64,000 nt of DNA from Nitrosospira briensis (lineage in GTDB: Bacteria; Pseudomonadota; Gammaproteobacteria; Burkholderiales; Nitrosomonadaceae). The stretch is from positions 62,001 to 126,000 of the forward strand of contig NZ_FOVJ01000004.1 of NCBI RefSeq assembly GCF_900115125.1, read 5' to 3'. Position 1 is the stretch's first letter, and each line of letters starts with the position of its first letter. The notes below the pieces were generated by a model. It was not told the origin of the DNA. It worked only from the letters and a program-made list of their open reading frames with translations, and made no database searches. Shown here piece after piece: positions 9,199 through 17,326 of this stretch. A program made the translations under genes and the position numbers.

Positions 9199-10512
9199 CT
9201 AATCGCGGCCACGAGGGACAGAAAGCGTGATCTCTACCCTGCGATTACGCGCTCGATCTGCCGGTGTGTCATTTAAAGCTATTGGTTCGGCATCGGCCCG
9301 CCCCTCCGCACTCAGGCGGCTTTGCAGCGTTCCCTTCTCGGCGAGAATCCGCATTACCGAAAGCGCTCGTTCTTTCGACAGATGCCAATTGGACGGGAAC
9401 CGTACCGATCTTATCGGCTGATCGTCGGTATGACCGGTCACTTTCACTTGTCCTGGCACCGACTTGAGCGCTACCGCAACGCGTTCAAGAACGGGCAGGA
9501 ATCGCTGCGAAATGGCCGCGCTGCCGGGCGCGAACAATCCGTCTCCCCTGAGGGTGACGACACTCCGTCCTTCCTCGTCTTTCACCGAGACCAGACCTTC
9601 CCTGATTTCGCTGGCAAGAAATTCCGCCAGCCTGGGTTCTGGCGCGGGTAGCGGAGTTGGCTCTGGAATGGGATTTCTAACTCGAATAGATTGAATTTTT
9701 GCGAATACGGGGTCTGATGCCTTATTCAGCATGAAGCTGAAGCCCAGATATGCAGCCAACATGATCAGGCCGCATAAAGCGGCCAAAACCCATACCGGCA
9801 AGAGAGCGAGGATTTTTGCCCGTTTGATGGGAGCAGCTTGCCAGCGCCCGGATAAATCACGTTCATACTCGCCTCGCTCCTTTTCCAGCAATCTTGCCAG
9901 ACGTTCGCGCAACGCATCAAGATGGGCCCTGCCGTTTTCCACGACGCGATACCGGCCTTCGAAACCCAAGGCGAGGCAGATATACATGAACTCAAGCAAG
10001 TCAAGATTTGCTTTGGGATTTTCAGCCAGCTTCGCGAGCAATTGAAAAAATTTCTCACCGCCCCATGCCTCGTTGTGGAACATTATAAGCAGGCTGTGTT
10101 TCGCCCATATTCCGCTACCCCATGGAGTGGACGCCGCGGCCTCATCCAGAAGCGTGCATAGCGCGTAGCGGGCAGCAATAACCTTTTCGGCCGCCACTCC
10201 AGCCGCCTTCGCGCGTGTTTCAAATACCTTTATGTTCTGTGCGATGAAATCACGCAGGCCGGATGGGTCGGGGTGGTGCGGTGTTGTGCGTAGCTGGGGC
10301 ACAATGTTCAGTAAGGGATTGGCAGCGGAGATCAAAGGGTTGAGCCCGGCCGTCGCCGCCAATTCGTCTACTTCTTTTACTCCCGGAGAACCGGGACCGG
10401 TAGTGTGCCAATTAGTTGAGGTTTGTCCCGGTGGCGCAGCACGGCCTCCGGGTGAAGGCATTATTACCGTTTTGTCAGAATCCAAAGATGAAAAGGGGTC
10501 ATCCTGGCTCAT
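9199..10512 (-). CDS. tssL: T6SS protein TssL (DotU family) with C-terminal OmpA domain
   Basis: The 437-residue product has a disordered N-terminus (about 1-55) and a DotU domain (about 60-230, 'ALCTLLDEAAASTPWG', 'LEFMYICLALGFEGRY'). A single membrane helix follows near 235-260 and a periplasmic OmpA-like peptidoglycan-binding domain fills 300-435 ('VTGHTDDQPI', 'NRRVEITLS'). This is the 'evolved' TssL type that anchors the T6SS membrane complex to the cell wall; in other systems the wall anchor is a separate TagL protein. It lies between tssK (43 bp upstream) and tssM. The ribosome site is weak. Confidence 0.94.
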   Translation of the reverse strand: MSQDDPFSSLDSDKTVIMPSPGGRAAPPGQTSTNWHTTGPGSPGVKEVDELAATAGLNPLISAANPLLNIVPQLRTTPHHPDPSGLRDFIAQNIKVFETRAKAAGVAAEKVIAARYALCTLLDEAAASTPWGSGIWAKHSLLIMFHNEAWGGEKFFQLLAKLAENPKANLDLLEFMYICLALGFEGRYRVVENGRAHLDALRERLARLLEKERGEYERDLSGRWQAAPIKRAKILALLPVWVLAALCGLIMLAAYLGFSFMLNKASDPVFAKIQSIRVRNPIPEPTPLPAPEPRLAEFLASEIREGLVSVKDEEGRSVVTLRGDGLFAPGSAAISQRFLPVLERVAVALKSVPGQVKVTGHTDDQPIRSVRFPSNWHLSKERALSVMRILAEKGTLQSRLSAEGRADAEPIALNDTPADRARNRRVEITLSVPRGRD

Positions 10513-10555
10513 AATATAATCCGTTATCGAAGTTATGACCTCATCCGCCGCCGAC

Positions 10556-11893
10556 TCATCCTCTTATCGCCCAGAATTCCAGGGTGAGCCCTGGAAACTC
10601 GCCCGCGATGTGCATGGCCAATCCCGCCGAACGTTCAAGCTGCTTCCACATTTCACCTCCGCGTTCGAGCTCGAAGTAACTGAATCCAGCGTGAAAGGGT
10701 ATCTGCCGAGGTGCCACAGGCAGCGGGTTGAGGGGAATCCCCGGGAGCGCGAGATTGACCAGATCGCGGATGCGTTCGACAGATCCGATCTTGACTTGCG
10801 CGGGGAAGCGGTTCCTCAAGGTTTCCGCGGCAACCTGGGCGCCAACTGCAAGGATAAAGCTGGACGTCTTGAACAATTCCACATTGGGAATCTTCGCAAG
10901 CCAGTAGCCCTGCGTGCGGTTTTGCAGCTCAATGGAAACCGCATTCTGATCCAATATCATGGTCAATACGCTGCGTATATCAGCAATTAGCGGAAAAAAG
11001 CACTGCGCCAGATTGTCATGCTGATATTCCGGGTATCGAGGCGGCCGGCGATTCGCGGCGCCAAATGTCGCAAGATCTCCGGCAAGGCTCAGACATATAC
11101 TGAACAGGCGCTCGGGATGCAGCAGGGAATGGGCGAGAAAGTGGGCAAAGACAGGTTCGTAGCGGTTAACGGTCTGTAACATGAGAAAATCGGCAACCTC
11201 TGCAACTCCACCTCGGCCGGGCTGAGCGACGCGTGCAGCGAGCGTCTCGCCCCGCTGGTGAAGCAGGCCCTGTAATTCGCTTACATATCCGCTCAGAATA
11301 AGGTCATCCCCCGCGCATAGCATGGGGGGGATGAACTCCTTTTGTAGAATAAGTTGATTATCTGGCCTACGTTCCGTTACCTGCGCTACGTCCAGCGTCG
11401 TATATGCGTCAGTCGCGTCGCGCTTGCGCATGAGCCGCAGCCGCAACTGCCCGACTTGCAGGGAAGTACTGTTGCCGGAACTTGAGTTTGAATCGGCGAT
11501 CTCGCGCTCTTCTACGGAGAAACGTGCAAGAGTATTCGCCTGAGCATCGGCTTGGTCCGTTTCGTCCATCCCTGGACGTCGCATCGGCAGCGCAAGCACG
11601 ATGAGTTCGTTCCGGATATCCTCATCAATATCGAGAGGCGCGGGCGAAGTGTCCTCGCCGGGGAAGTCAAATGGTGTGCCGTCAGGAAAGATACCTCGCG
11701 CGGTGGTCAGTTGCACCTTGCCGAGCGCCGAGGCGGTACGGTTGAGTTCCATGCTGTGAAACCCCCAGCTATAACCCAGCAGTGGAGCGGCGCGGCCTTC
11801 AACCAGCCTTTCTAGGTATCGGTCGTGCTGCTGAAAATGCTGTGGCTGAAGGAACAGGCCTTCAGACCATACCACTTTGTTGTTCCAGGACAT
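10556..11893 (-). CDS. tssK: T6SS baseplate subunit TssK
   Basis: The 445-residue product begins 'MSWNNKVVWSEGLFLQPQHF', the hallmark N-terminus of TssK. The length matches the family. TssK is a cytoplasmic trimer that connects the baseplate (TssFGE) to the cytoplasmic parts of TssL and TssM. The gene is 56 bp after tssJ and 43 bp before tssL, so it belongs to the same leftward operon. GGAGCC upstream is an acceptable ribosome site. No anomalies were seen. Confidence 0.95.
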   Translation of the reverse strand: MSWNNKVVWSEGLFLQPQHFQQHDRYLERLVEGRAAPLLGYSWGFHSMELNRTASALGKVQLTTARGIFPDGTPFDFPGEDTSPAPLDIDEDIRNELIVLALPMRRPGMDETDQADAQANTLARFSVEEREIADSNSSSGNSTSLQVGQLRLRLMRKRDATDAYTTLDVAQVTERRPDNQLILQKEFIPPMLCAGDDLILSGYVSELQGLLHQRGETLAARVAQPGRGGVAEVADFLMLQTVNRYEPVFAHFLAHSLLHPERLFSICLSLAGDLATFGAANRRPPRYPEYQHDNLAQCFFPLIADIRSVLTMILDQNAVSIELQNRTQGYWLAKIPNVELFKTSSFILAVGAQVAAETLRNRFPAQVKIGSVERIRDLVNLALPGIPLNPLPVAPRQIPFHAGFSYFELERGGEMWKQLERSAGLAMHIAGEFPGLTLEFWAIRG

Positions 11894-11949
11894 CTTATTG
11901 GCTCCGGTACCTCGTTCAAAGGGTTATCCCTGACCAACTCCTACTTTAT

Positions 11950-12501
11950 TCATTTTTGAGGCTTTGTGGCTTCAGGCACATTGCCAAGCGGGGCCGGCTT
12001 CCCGGATGTCACGCCACATAAAAAGGAGCATTCTTTCTCTGCACCGATAAGTATTTTGCTCGCATCAACTTGAATGAAGACATTCGAAATTTTCTCCTTC
12101 TGGGGGATAGCCAGCGTCGCGCCCCACTGGGAATGCTCGAGATCCCTGAAGGCAGCCACCGCAGCAAGGTGGCGGGTATCGGGTTGCAAGGGCCTGTCGA
12201 GCTCCAGTTTTTCGCCTGGCTGGAGCTGGAATACTTCAACGTTGAGCAATTCCGCACCGAGCGTCTTTTGCTCGCTGTCGAAGATGGAGAAGAAATCGGC
12301 GGCATTGAAAGCAGCAACTGATTTGAGTTCATAAAGTTTAACTATTACCGGCGAAGCTCTGCCATGCGCATCGGGATTCACATTCGTCTGCGCGTGAAGC
12401 GAGACTTTTACTATAGTTGGTTTTGGAGTGCTGGCACATCCCAGGAGCAAAAAAAGGGCGGCGACGGAAGTGACCAGGTGAGCGGGTAATCCAAGTTTCA
12501 T
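11950..12501 (-). CDS. tssJ: T6SS outer-membrane lipoprotein TssJ
   Basis: The 183-residue product has a lipoprotein signal peptide (hydrophobic 9-20, lipobox LLGC with Cys22). A transthyretin-like body follows with 'VIVKLYELKSVAAFNAADFF', a stretch typical of TssJ/VasD. It sits in the outer membrane facing the periplasm and binds the C-terminal part of TssM. It is the first gene of the leftward operon, so the operon promoter should lie in the long non-coding stretch to its right. AAGGG ahead of a run of A's serves as the ribosome site. Confidence 0.92.
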   Translation of the reverse strand: MKLGLPAHLVTSVAALFLLLGCASTPKPTIVKVSLHAQTNVNPDAHGRASPVIVKLYELKSVAAFNAADFFSIFDSEQKTLGAELLNVEVFQLQPGEKLELDRPLQPDTRHLAAVAAFRDLEHSQWGATLAIPQKEKISNVFIQVDASKILIGAEKECSFLCGVTSGKPAPLGNVPEATKPQK

Positions 12502-12826
12502 TTTTTTTCCCTTGTTTCAGTATGGGTTTACAGCAACTCAGGGCCGGTTTTTGTCGATATATGTCAAACAGCAAAGGTGAACAAGAGAACCCGCGTTCCT
12601 GCTCCCGCCATAGAGTCGGCGTATGCTGGCACATTCAATACCTTGGGCAGCAATGACCTCGGAAATGGTTTGGGATTGCTCAGCACTGGTATGATCATGA
12701 ATAACCTTATAGCATTATATATTCATTTGAATAACGGATACCCGCTATCTTGGATAACCCTGGCTTGCAACGAGTCTTGACCGGCTCTCTATCTCATGTT
12801 CGAATATCACAGGATAAAGAGATGTG

Positions 12827-12843
12827 TCACATAATTGATGTGA
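12827..12843. promoter_or_regulatory. Inverted repeat, possible operator
   Basis: TCACAT and ATGTGA form a perfect 6-bp inverted repeat with a 5-bp spacer in the region between the T6SS operon and the small gene at 13208. The half-site is weakly like those of CRP/FNR-family regulators. No regulator can be named from this alone. Confidence 0.25.
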
Positions 12844-12893
12844 TGAGGTATCGAAGCGCTAGTCGTGGCACCAATGTGGTAAATTGACTATAA

Positions 12894-12917
12894 AGATGAG
12901 ATGAGATGAGATGAGAT
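12894..12917. repeat. Pentanucleotide tandem repeat (AGATG x4 plus AGAT)
   Basis: Four perfect AGATG copies and a partial fifth lie in non-coding DNA about 390 bp upstream of tssJ and 290 bp before the small gene at 13208. TCCACCGC then occurs twice directly (12917-12934). Short repeats of this kind can change length by slippage and can act in phase variation when near a promoter. Nothing proves that here. Confidence 0.7.
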
Positions 12918-13123
12918 CCACCGCGGTCCACCGCAATACGAAGGCTTTATGCCGATATGAAAAATCGAACTGAGTTCATCTTCTCTGCACCGATAACGCT
13001 ACCATTGATCAAGCCATTTTTACTTCTTTGCCATGATTCATGAACTGGACGCGATGCAGGTCTTTGAGGCGGTGTTGTGAAGATCGTATGCTGTCGTCAT
13101 TCATGTTTCGATTCCTCAAAAAT

Positions 13124-13147
13124 CCGGTGCTGAATCAGCAACACCGG
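13124..13147. repeat. Hairpin CCGGTG...CACCGG
   Basis: An outer 6-bp stem (13124-13129 with 13142-13147) encloses a small CTG-AAT-CAG hairpin. It lies 60 bp before the start of the small gene at 13208, with no T-run. It could be a transcription terminator remnant, an attenuator or an operator. Confidence 0.35.
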
Positions 13148-13207
13148 AAATTGCTAGTTTGATCTATCGCTATCATGGATTAGTCAGCACCTGATCAGGA
13201 GGCAATG

Positions 13208-13408
13208 ATGCGCGAGTACAAGATTACGTTTCATCCAATTAATCAATCCGAAGCTCCGGTTGGCCCGATCACTGTGAGGGCACAATGGCTGGATGAAGCA
13301 GTGGACATGGCATTAGAGAGAATGAAGATTGATTATCCTGATAGATCGCACGATATTAACGATTACAAACCTAATCCACATGCTGTCTGGCGCGACCTGC
13401 TGGAATAA
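13208..13408 (+). CDS. Small protein of unknown function (66 aa)
   Basis: Two ATGs stand in tandem at 13205 and 13208. The near-consensus ribosome site AGGAGG at 13197-13202 is spaced best for the second. The 66-residue product is acidic and soluble, with no signal peptide or membrane segment ('MREYKITFHPINQSEAPVGP', 'WLDEAVDMALERMKIDYP'). No family is recognised. The strong ribosome site and protein-like composition argue that it is a real gene. It stands alone, with about 700 bp of non-coding DNA before it and 260 bp after it. Confidence 0.6.
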   Translation: MREYKITFHPINQSEAPVGPITVRAQWLDEAVDMALERMKIDYPDRSHDINDYKPNPHAVWRDLLE

Positions 13409-13668
13409 TTATTCAGTCGAATAAATTTCTTGTGGGTTCTAATGGTGGGAAGGGCCAATAGGCGCTGGATAGACCTCACGGGCAAGCATTCCCACTCCTG
13501 ATCCTGGGCTCTGTCTTACATATCATGGCGGCTTGCATGCGTGCGGTGAGTGATCCTATCCTAGCACTTTGTTCTGCGCTTGACCTGTAACATAGGGGTT
13601 GTTTCGTCACTCATTGCATCAATCTTTATCCGCTTCCTCGGAGAGTTTGCCGATATTTTTACGAAAAT

Positions 13669-13995
13669 ATGAAAACCACCGTAATCGCATTATTGGCTAT
13701 CCCACTGCTGGCTGCTTGTGCCGGTCCACCCGACTACGAGCAGACTTCACAGAAACTGAATGATGGGGCCACGCATTATTTCATCAAAACTAAATTGGGG
13801 CCTTGCCCGACAAGCCGGGATTGGGCGGTCCGGACGCTGGCAAAGCGCGCTAATGAAATTTGTAAATCGGGATATATACTTGTTAACGAGCAGGCGCCCA
13901 TACTTCTGAATCAAATGGGGCCGCCCCCCAAAGACACAAAGCTTTTATGGCAAATTAAATGCAAGGAGGCTGAGCAGCGACCTCCCTTGAAGTAA
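13669..13995 (+). CDS. Small lipoprotein of unknown function (108 aa)
   Basis: The first 17 residues form a lipoprotein signal peptide with lipobox LLAAC (Cys17). The mature part holds 'ATHYFIKTKLGPCPTSRDWA' and has three more cysteines (in GPCPTS, EICKSG and IKCKEA), so a disulphide is possible. No family is recognised. There is no strong ribosome site before the ATG. It lies alone in front of the secreted nuclease-like gene on the same strand, separated by 140 bp. An envelope location is inferred from the lipobox only. Confidence 0.6.
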   Translation: MKTTVIALLAIPLLAACAGPPDYEQTSQKLNDGATHYFIKTKLGPCPTSRDWAVRTLAKRANEICKSGYILVNEQAPILLNQMGPPPKDTKLLWQIKCKEAEQRPPLK

Positions 13996-14138
13996 AACGG
14001 TCCATGAGCTTATGAAAAAACAAGATATGGATTCCAGGTAATAATGCTATTGGCGAGGCAAATTCAGGCCCGAACTGCTATACATAATATTCGCCTTCCC
14101 ATCCCACGGTTTGTTGCCGCCTCTTCAGGAGAGCTTCC

Positions 14139-15377
14139 ATGTCTCTTCCCCGCCTCATTTCCTTTTTGGCAATCCTGTTAGCGCTATTGCCGGCCAGCGT
14201 ACAAAGCAAGGAGACTTCCCCGATAGGTATCGCTGTTTTCAACATGGCTTGGGCTGGAACCATTGACAACTTCAAGCGCCATGTCGAAGTTTGTAGTGCA
14301 GCCGGTGTCAACTGGTGCGACACGCGGGCCAGGATTTCGCGGGGAGCGCAGAATGCAACGCCGGAAGAGGAAGCGCGGGCAAGGCGATGCCTGGACGCAA
14401 CCATTGCTGCAGCGGGCAGCTTCGATGAGGCGATGATGATCGCTCCTTGCAATGCTTATGGGACGAGGAAGAATCCCGGCAGGGTTGAAACCGAGGAGAA
14501 TTACAACGTCAAGTTGGATGGATTGCGGGCCACCGTCGAGAATTTGATCCAGAACAAGAAAATGAGGATCATTGCCTTTCAGGAAGTAAAGTCGCAGGAG
14601 ATTATCGAGCACGTACTCGGCAAATTCGTGGAGCAGTTTAACGTGTGTGTCGCGCCGCATACCACGTTTCAAACGGTTGCGTTCGCGTGGGATAAAACCA
14701 TATCTTCTGGTGCATATGGCTGCGTGCCCAACCCGGACCTTGCAATCTCGGAGCAGCCTAAGGATGACGAGGATGAGGCCTTCTCACATCGTGTCAGGCC
14801 GGGTCTGTCACTGGAACTGGTAGTCAATGGCTCACCGGTGACTTTTCTGAATATTCATCTCAAGTCCGGCTGTGCCAACCTGAAAACGTCGGGCGGCTTC
14901 CCTGGGCGCAAGATGACCGACCCCCATGCAAACTGCATCATGCTCAACCGCCAGATCCCCATCCTTGAGGATTGGGTCGATTATGTGGCCAGGGAAAGTC
15001 CTCGATTTGTATTACTCGGAGACTTTAATCGCAGGATAGACGAGGAGGCCAAGGCTGCGGTTACGGAAACCGAAGTTCGCGCTGATGGCACAGATCCCTC
15101 CGGACCCAATACAAAGGACGAGTTGGGCAGGGTGAAGAGCAACTATCTGTGGCAGGAAATTGCTGATGGGGCGCCGCTTATGCACCAGGTGCCCCTGACG
15201 TCAACAGAGCGTGGATGCACGGGTTTTACGGGACTGGATCATATTGTTATCAGCGACCCTATCAAGCTGGCACACGCTGGCGTACTTGAATCCGGGAAGA
15301 TTGCCGTGGTAAAAAGAAAGCGGCAACACATTGCGACAAGCGATCATTGTCCAAGGATAACGATTCTCGAGTTGTGA
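14139..15377 (+). CDS. Secreted endonuclease/exonuclease/phosphatase-family protein
   Basis: The 412-residue product has an N-terminal signal peptide (hydrophobic 5-20, likely cut near residue 23). The EEP (DNase I-like) fold follows, with 'IAFQEVKSQE' carrying the metal-binding Glu, 'NIHLKSGC', 'LLGDFNRR' with the Asp/Asn pair, 'TGLDHIVIS' and the C-terminal 'SDHCPRI' with the catalytic His. All active-site motifs are present. The family cleaves phosphodiesters (DNA, RNA, inositol phosphates or lipids), and the substrate cannot be told. Several cysteines fit an extracytoplasmic protein. AGGAG at 14126-14130 supports the start. Confidence 0.82.
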   Translation: MSLPRLISFLAILLALLPASVQSKETSPIGIAVFNMAWAGTIDNFKRHVEVCSAAGVNWCDTRARISRGAQNATPEEEARARRCLDATIAAAGSFDEAMMIAPCNAYGTRKNPGRVETEENYNVKLDGLRATVENLIQNKKMRIIAFQEVKSQEIIEHVLGKFVEQFNVCVAPHTTFQTVAFAWDKTISSGAYGCVPNPDLAISEQPKDDEDEAFSHRVRPGLSLELVVNGSPVTFLNIHLKSGCANLKTSGGFPGRKMTDPHANCIMLNRQIPILEDWVDYVARESPRFVLLGDFNRRIDEEAKAAVTETEVRADGTDPSGPNTKDELGRVKSNYLWQEIADGAPLMHQVPLTSTERGCTGFTGLDHIVISDPIKLAHAGVLESGKIAVVKRKRQHIATSDHCPRITILEL

Positions 15378-15422
15378 TTTTCCGGTTTTTCATTAAACCA
15401 TTTCATATAAGCGGAGCAATCG

Positions 15423-16439
15423 ATGGACAAGCAGCAACTTACTCCCGAAAATATCTTGCAGACCGGCATGGCTTTCTGGCCGGCAAAAACTTTGCTCTGC
15501 GCTGTCGAGTTGGGCATTTTCACGGAACTGGCGCGAGGCCCGATGAGCCTGGATACGCTCCGGGAGCGTGTAGGATTACACCCTCGCGGCGCGCGGGATT
15601 TCCTCGATGCGCTGGTAGCGCTAGGCTTTCTGAAGCGCGAAATTGACGACTACAGCAATACGCCTGAAACAGACCTGTTCCTCGACCGCAATAAACTTTC
15701 CTATGTCGGAGGCATTCTCGAGATGGCAAATCGCCGCCTCTACCCGATCTGGAACAACCTCACCGAGGCGCTGCGCACTGGCGAACCACAAAATGAATGC
15801 AAGAATAATGAAGCGGACCTTTTCGAGACGCTATATGCCGATCCCGCCGGCTTGAAAGAATTCCTCTCGGCCATGACCGGCATCAGCCATGCGGCAAATT
15901 CGATCATTGCGCGCATCTTTCCGTGGAAGGATTATCAGACCTTCGCCGACATAGGCACCGCACAGGGAGACCTGGCGGTACAGATCGCGCTGGCAAATCC
16001 TCACATGCGCGGCCTTGGGTTCGACCGGCCCGAAGTCGGGCCGATTTTTGAGCAGTATGCGGAAACCACAGGTGTCGCCGACCGGGTCGTTTTCATGCCC
16101 GGCAACTTCTTTGAGGACGATCTGCCCAAGGCAGACGTTGTTCTGATGGGGCATATCCTGCACGACTGGGATCTGCCAACGAAAAAGATGCTCATCGGCA
16201 AGGCATTCGATGCGATTCCTCCAGGTGGCGCATTCATTGTGTATGACGCCATTATTGACGATGAGCGTTCCAGGAACGCGCACGGGTTGATGATGAGTCT
16301 GAACATGCTGATAGAGACGCCCGGAGGCTTCGATTACACGGGGGCCGACTGCAAGGAGTGGATGAAAGAAGCAGGATTTTCCAGCGCTCGGCTAGAGCCC
16401 CTGATTGGGTCGGACTCTATTGTAATCGGCATCAAATAG
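15423..16439 (+). CDS. SAM-dependent O-methyltransferase with dimerisation domain
   Basis: The 338-residue product has an N-terminal winged-helix dimerisation domain ('[20 protein letters not shown]') and a Rossmann methyltransferase domain with SAM loop '[16 protein letters not shown]' and '[15 protein letters not shown]'. The latter contains the conserved His/Asp pair of the family that includes hydroxyneurosporene and plant caffeate O-methyltransferases. The substrate is probably a small hydroxylated molecule. No biosynthetic genes lie beside it, so its pathway is open. It follows the EEP-family gene on the same strand after 45 bp and may be cotranscribed with it. Confidence 0.82.
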   Translation: MDKQQLTPENILQTGMAFWPAKTLLCAVELGIFTELARGPMSLDTLRERVGLHPRGARDFLDALVALGFLKREIDDYSNTPETDLFLDRNKLSYVGGILEMANRRLYPIWNNLTEALRTGEPQNECKNNEADLFETLYADPAGLKEFLSAMTGISHAANSIIARIFPWKDYQTFADIGTAQGDLAVQIALANPHMRGLGFDRPEVGPIFEQYAETTGVADRVVFMPGNFFEDDLPKADVVLMGHILHDWDLPTKKMLIGKAFDAIPPGGAFIVYDAIIDDERSRNAHGLMMSLNMLIETPGGFDYTGADCKEWMKEAGFSSARLEPLIGSDSIVIGIK

Positions 16440-16513
16440 AAATAGGGTAGGGCACCTCACGGGCCTATCGGGAAATCTCTACCCTGCAGATGCAGAACAC
16501 AAAATGGCACAGT

Positions 16514-17101
16514 TCAGCGGTTTTTCGGCGCGCCGGCCTTGCCGGGAGCAAGCGCGCCGCGTTTGGCCCGCAGTGTGCGGAAAAGCTCTTCGATGTAGGG
16601 GATGAGTTCGAACAAAAGGATGGCAGCCATGACGGAAAGGATATAACCGGTCGGCAGTGGCTCTTCCTTCCAGGCAAGGTCGAACCGGGCAGTCTCCGGA
16701 CCAAAGCCGAAGAGCGCCTGAAACTGGCCCCAGTGAAGGGAGATAATGAACAGGATCGCCATCAGCGGGATCATCTCCAGGAAGCTGTGCACATGCTGCT
16801 CGGCCGGTGACACGTTTCGCTGGCTGACCGCGTAGGTCACGTCCCAGAATGAGGTGGCTTCGTGGAGGATAAACGCAGCAATCATGAAGGCAATAATGCC
16901 AGCGTTTATCTCCAGAAAGATCGCCGCGAGCAGCGGCAGGCCGAGTTCCGCGAACATGAGAAGGTGGAGCAGGGATTCTTTGGGGCCAGACGTTGTTTCG
17001 ATATGCGAGGCGCGGTGGCAGAGCCAATCGGCGCAACCTGCCAACAGCCATACCGGCAATATGAAATACATCAGTATGAGAACAGCGGCATCGTTCTGCA
17101 T
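16514..17101 (-). CDS. Histidine-rich integral membrane protein, unknown function
   Basis: This 195-residue protein has about five membrane segments (near 7-22, 46-62, 66-80, 108-122 and 153-170). Histidine motifs sit at the membrane boundaries: DWLCHRASH (H29, H33), HEATSFWD (H80) and EQHVHSFLE (H103, H105). This spacing recalls di-iron membrane hydroxylases and desaturases but does not match their full eight-His pattern. The Lys/Arg/Ala-rich tail is probably cytoplasmic. No function can be assigned. It lies convergent to the methyltransferase gene, 75 bp from its end. Confidence 0.65.
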   Translation of the reverse strand: MQNDAAVLILMYFILPVWLLAGCADWLCHRASHIETTSGPKESLLHLLMFAELGLPLLAAIFLEINAGIIAFMIAAFILHEATSFWDVTYAVSQRNVSPAEQHVHSFLEMIPLMAILFIISLHWGQFQALFGFGPETARFDLAWKEEPLPTGYILSVMAAILLFELIPYIEELFRTLRAKRGALAPGKAGAPKNR

Positions 17102-17326
17102 GAGTGCTCTCTCCGCTCAACAGCGCACTGATGTACGCCCTTGATTCGGCCACGAGAATGCTGGCCCCTTATCTCATCAGTGTCCTTAGTGCCCCTCAGT
17201 GCATCCAGGATCAGCCAGAGGAAACTATTTGCCATGGCGTCAACGAAAGGCAAGGTAAAGCAGAGCCCCTTTTCTTTATAGCCGATATTGGTTAGCTCGT
17301 CGCGACGATCACAGCGGAAAGACCAT

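Larger units (their letters stand above)
12502..13207. other. 700-bp non-coding stretch upstream of tssJ
   Basis: No convincing gene lies here. A 67-codon frame at 12577-12780 (+) has no ribosome site and no familiar features. The stretch should hold the promoter of the leftward T6SS operon, but no clear -10/-35 or sigma-54 pattern could be placed. Notable structures are a palindrome TCACAT-N5-ATGTGA (12827-12843), the AGATG tandem repeat (12894-12917), a repeated TCCACCGC (12917-12934) and a hairpin (13124-13147). Confidence 0.6.

Noticed and set aside
12894-12917. AGATG tandem array as a CRISPR array
   Set aside because: The repeats are 5 bp, contiguous and without spacers; no cas genes are present.
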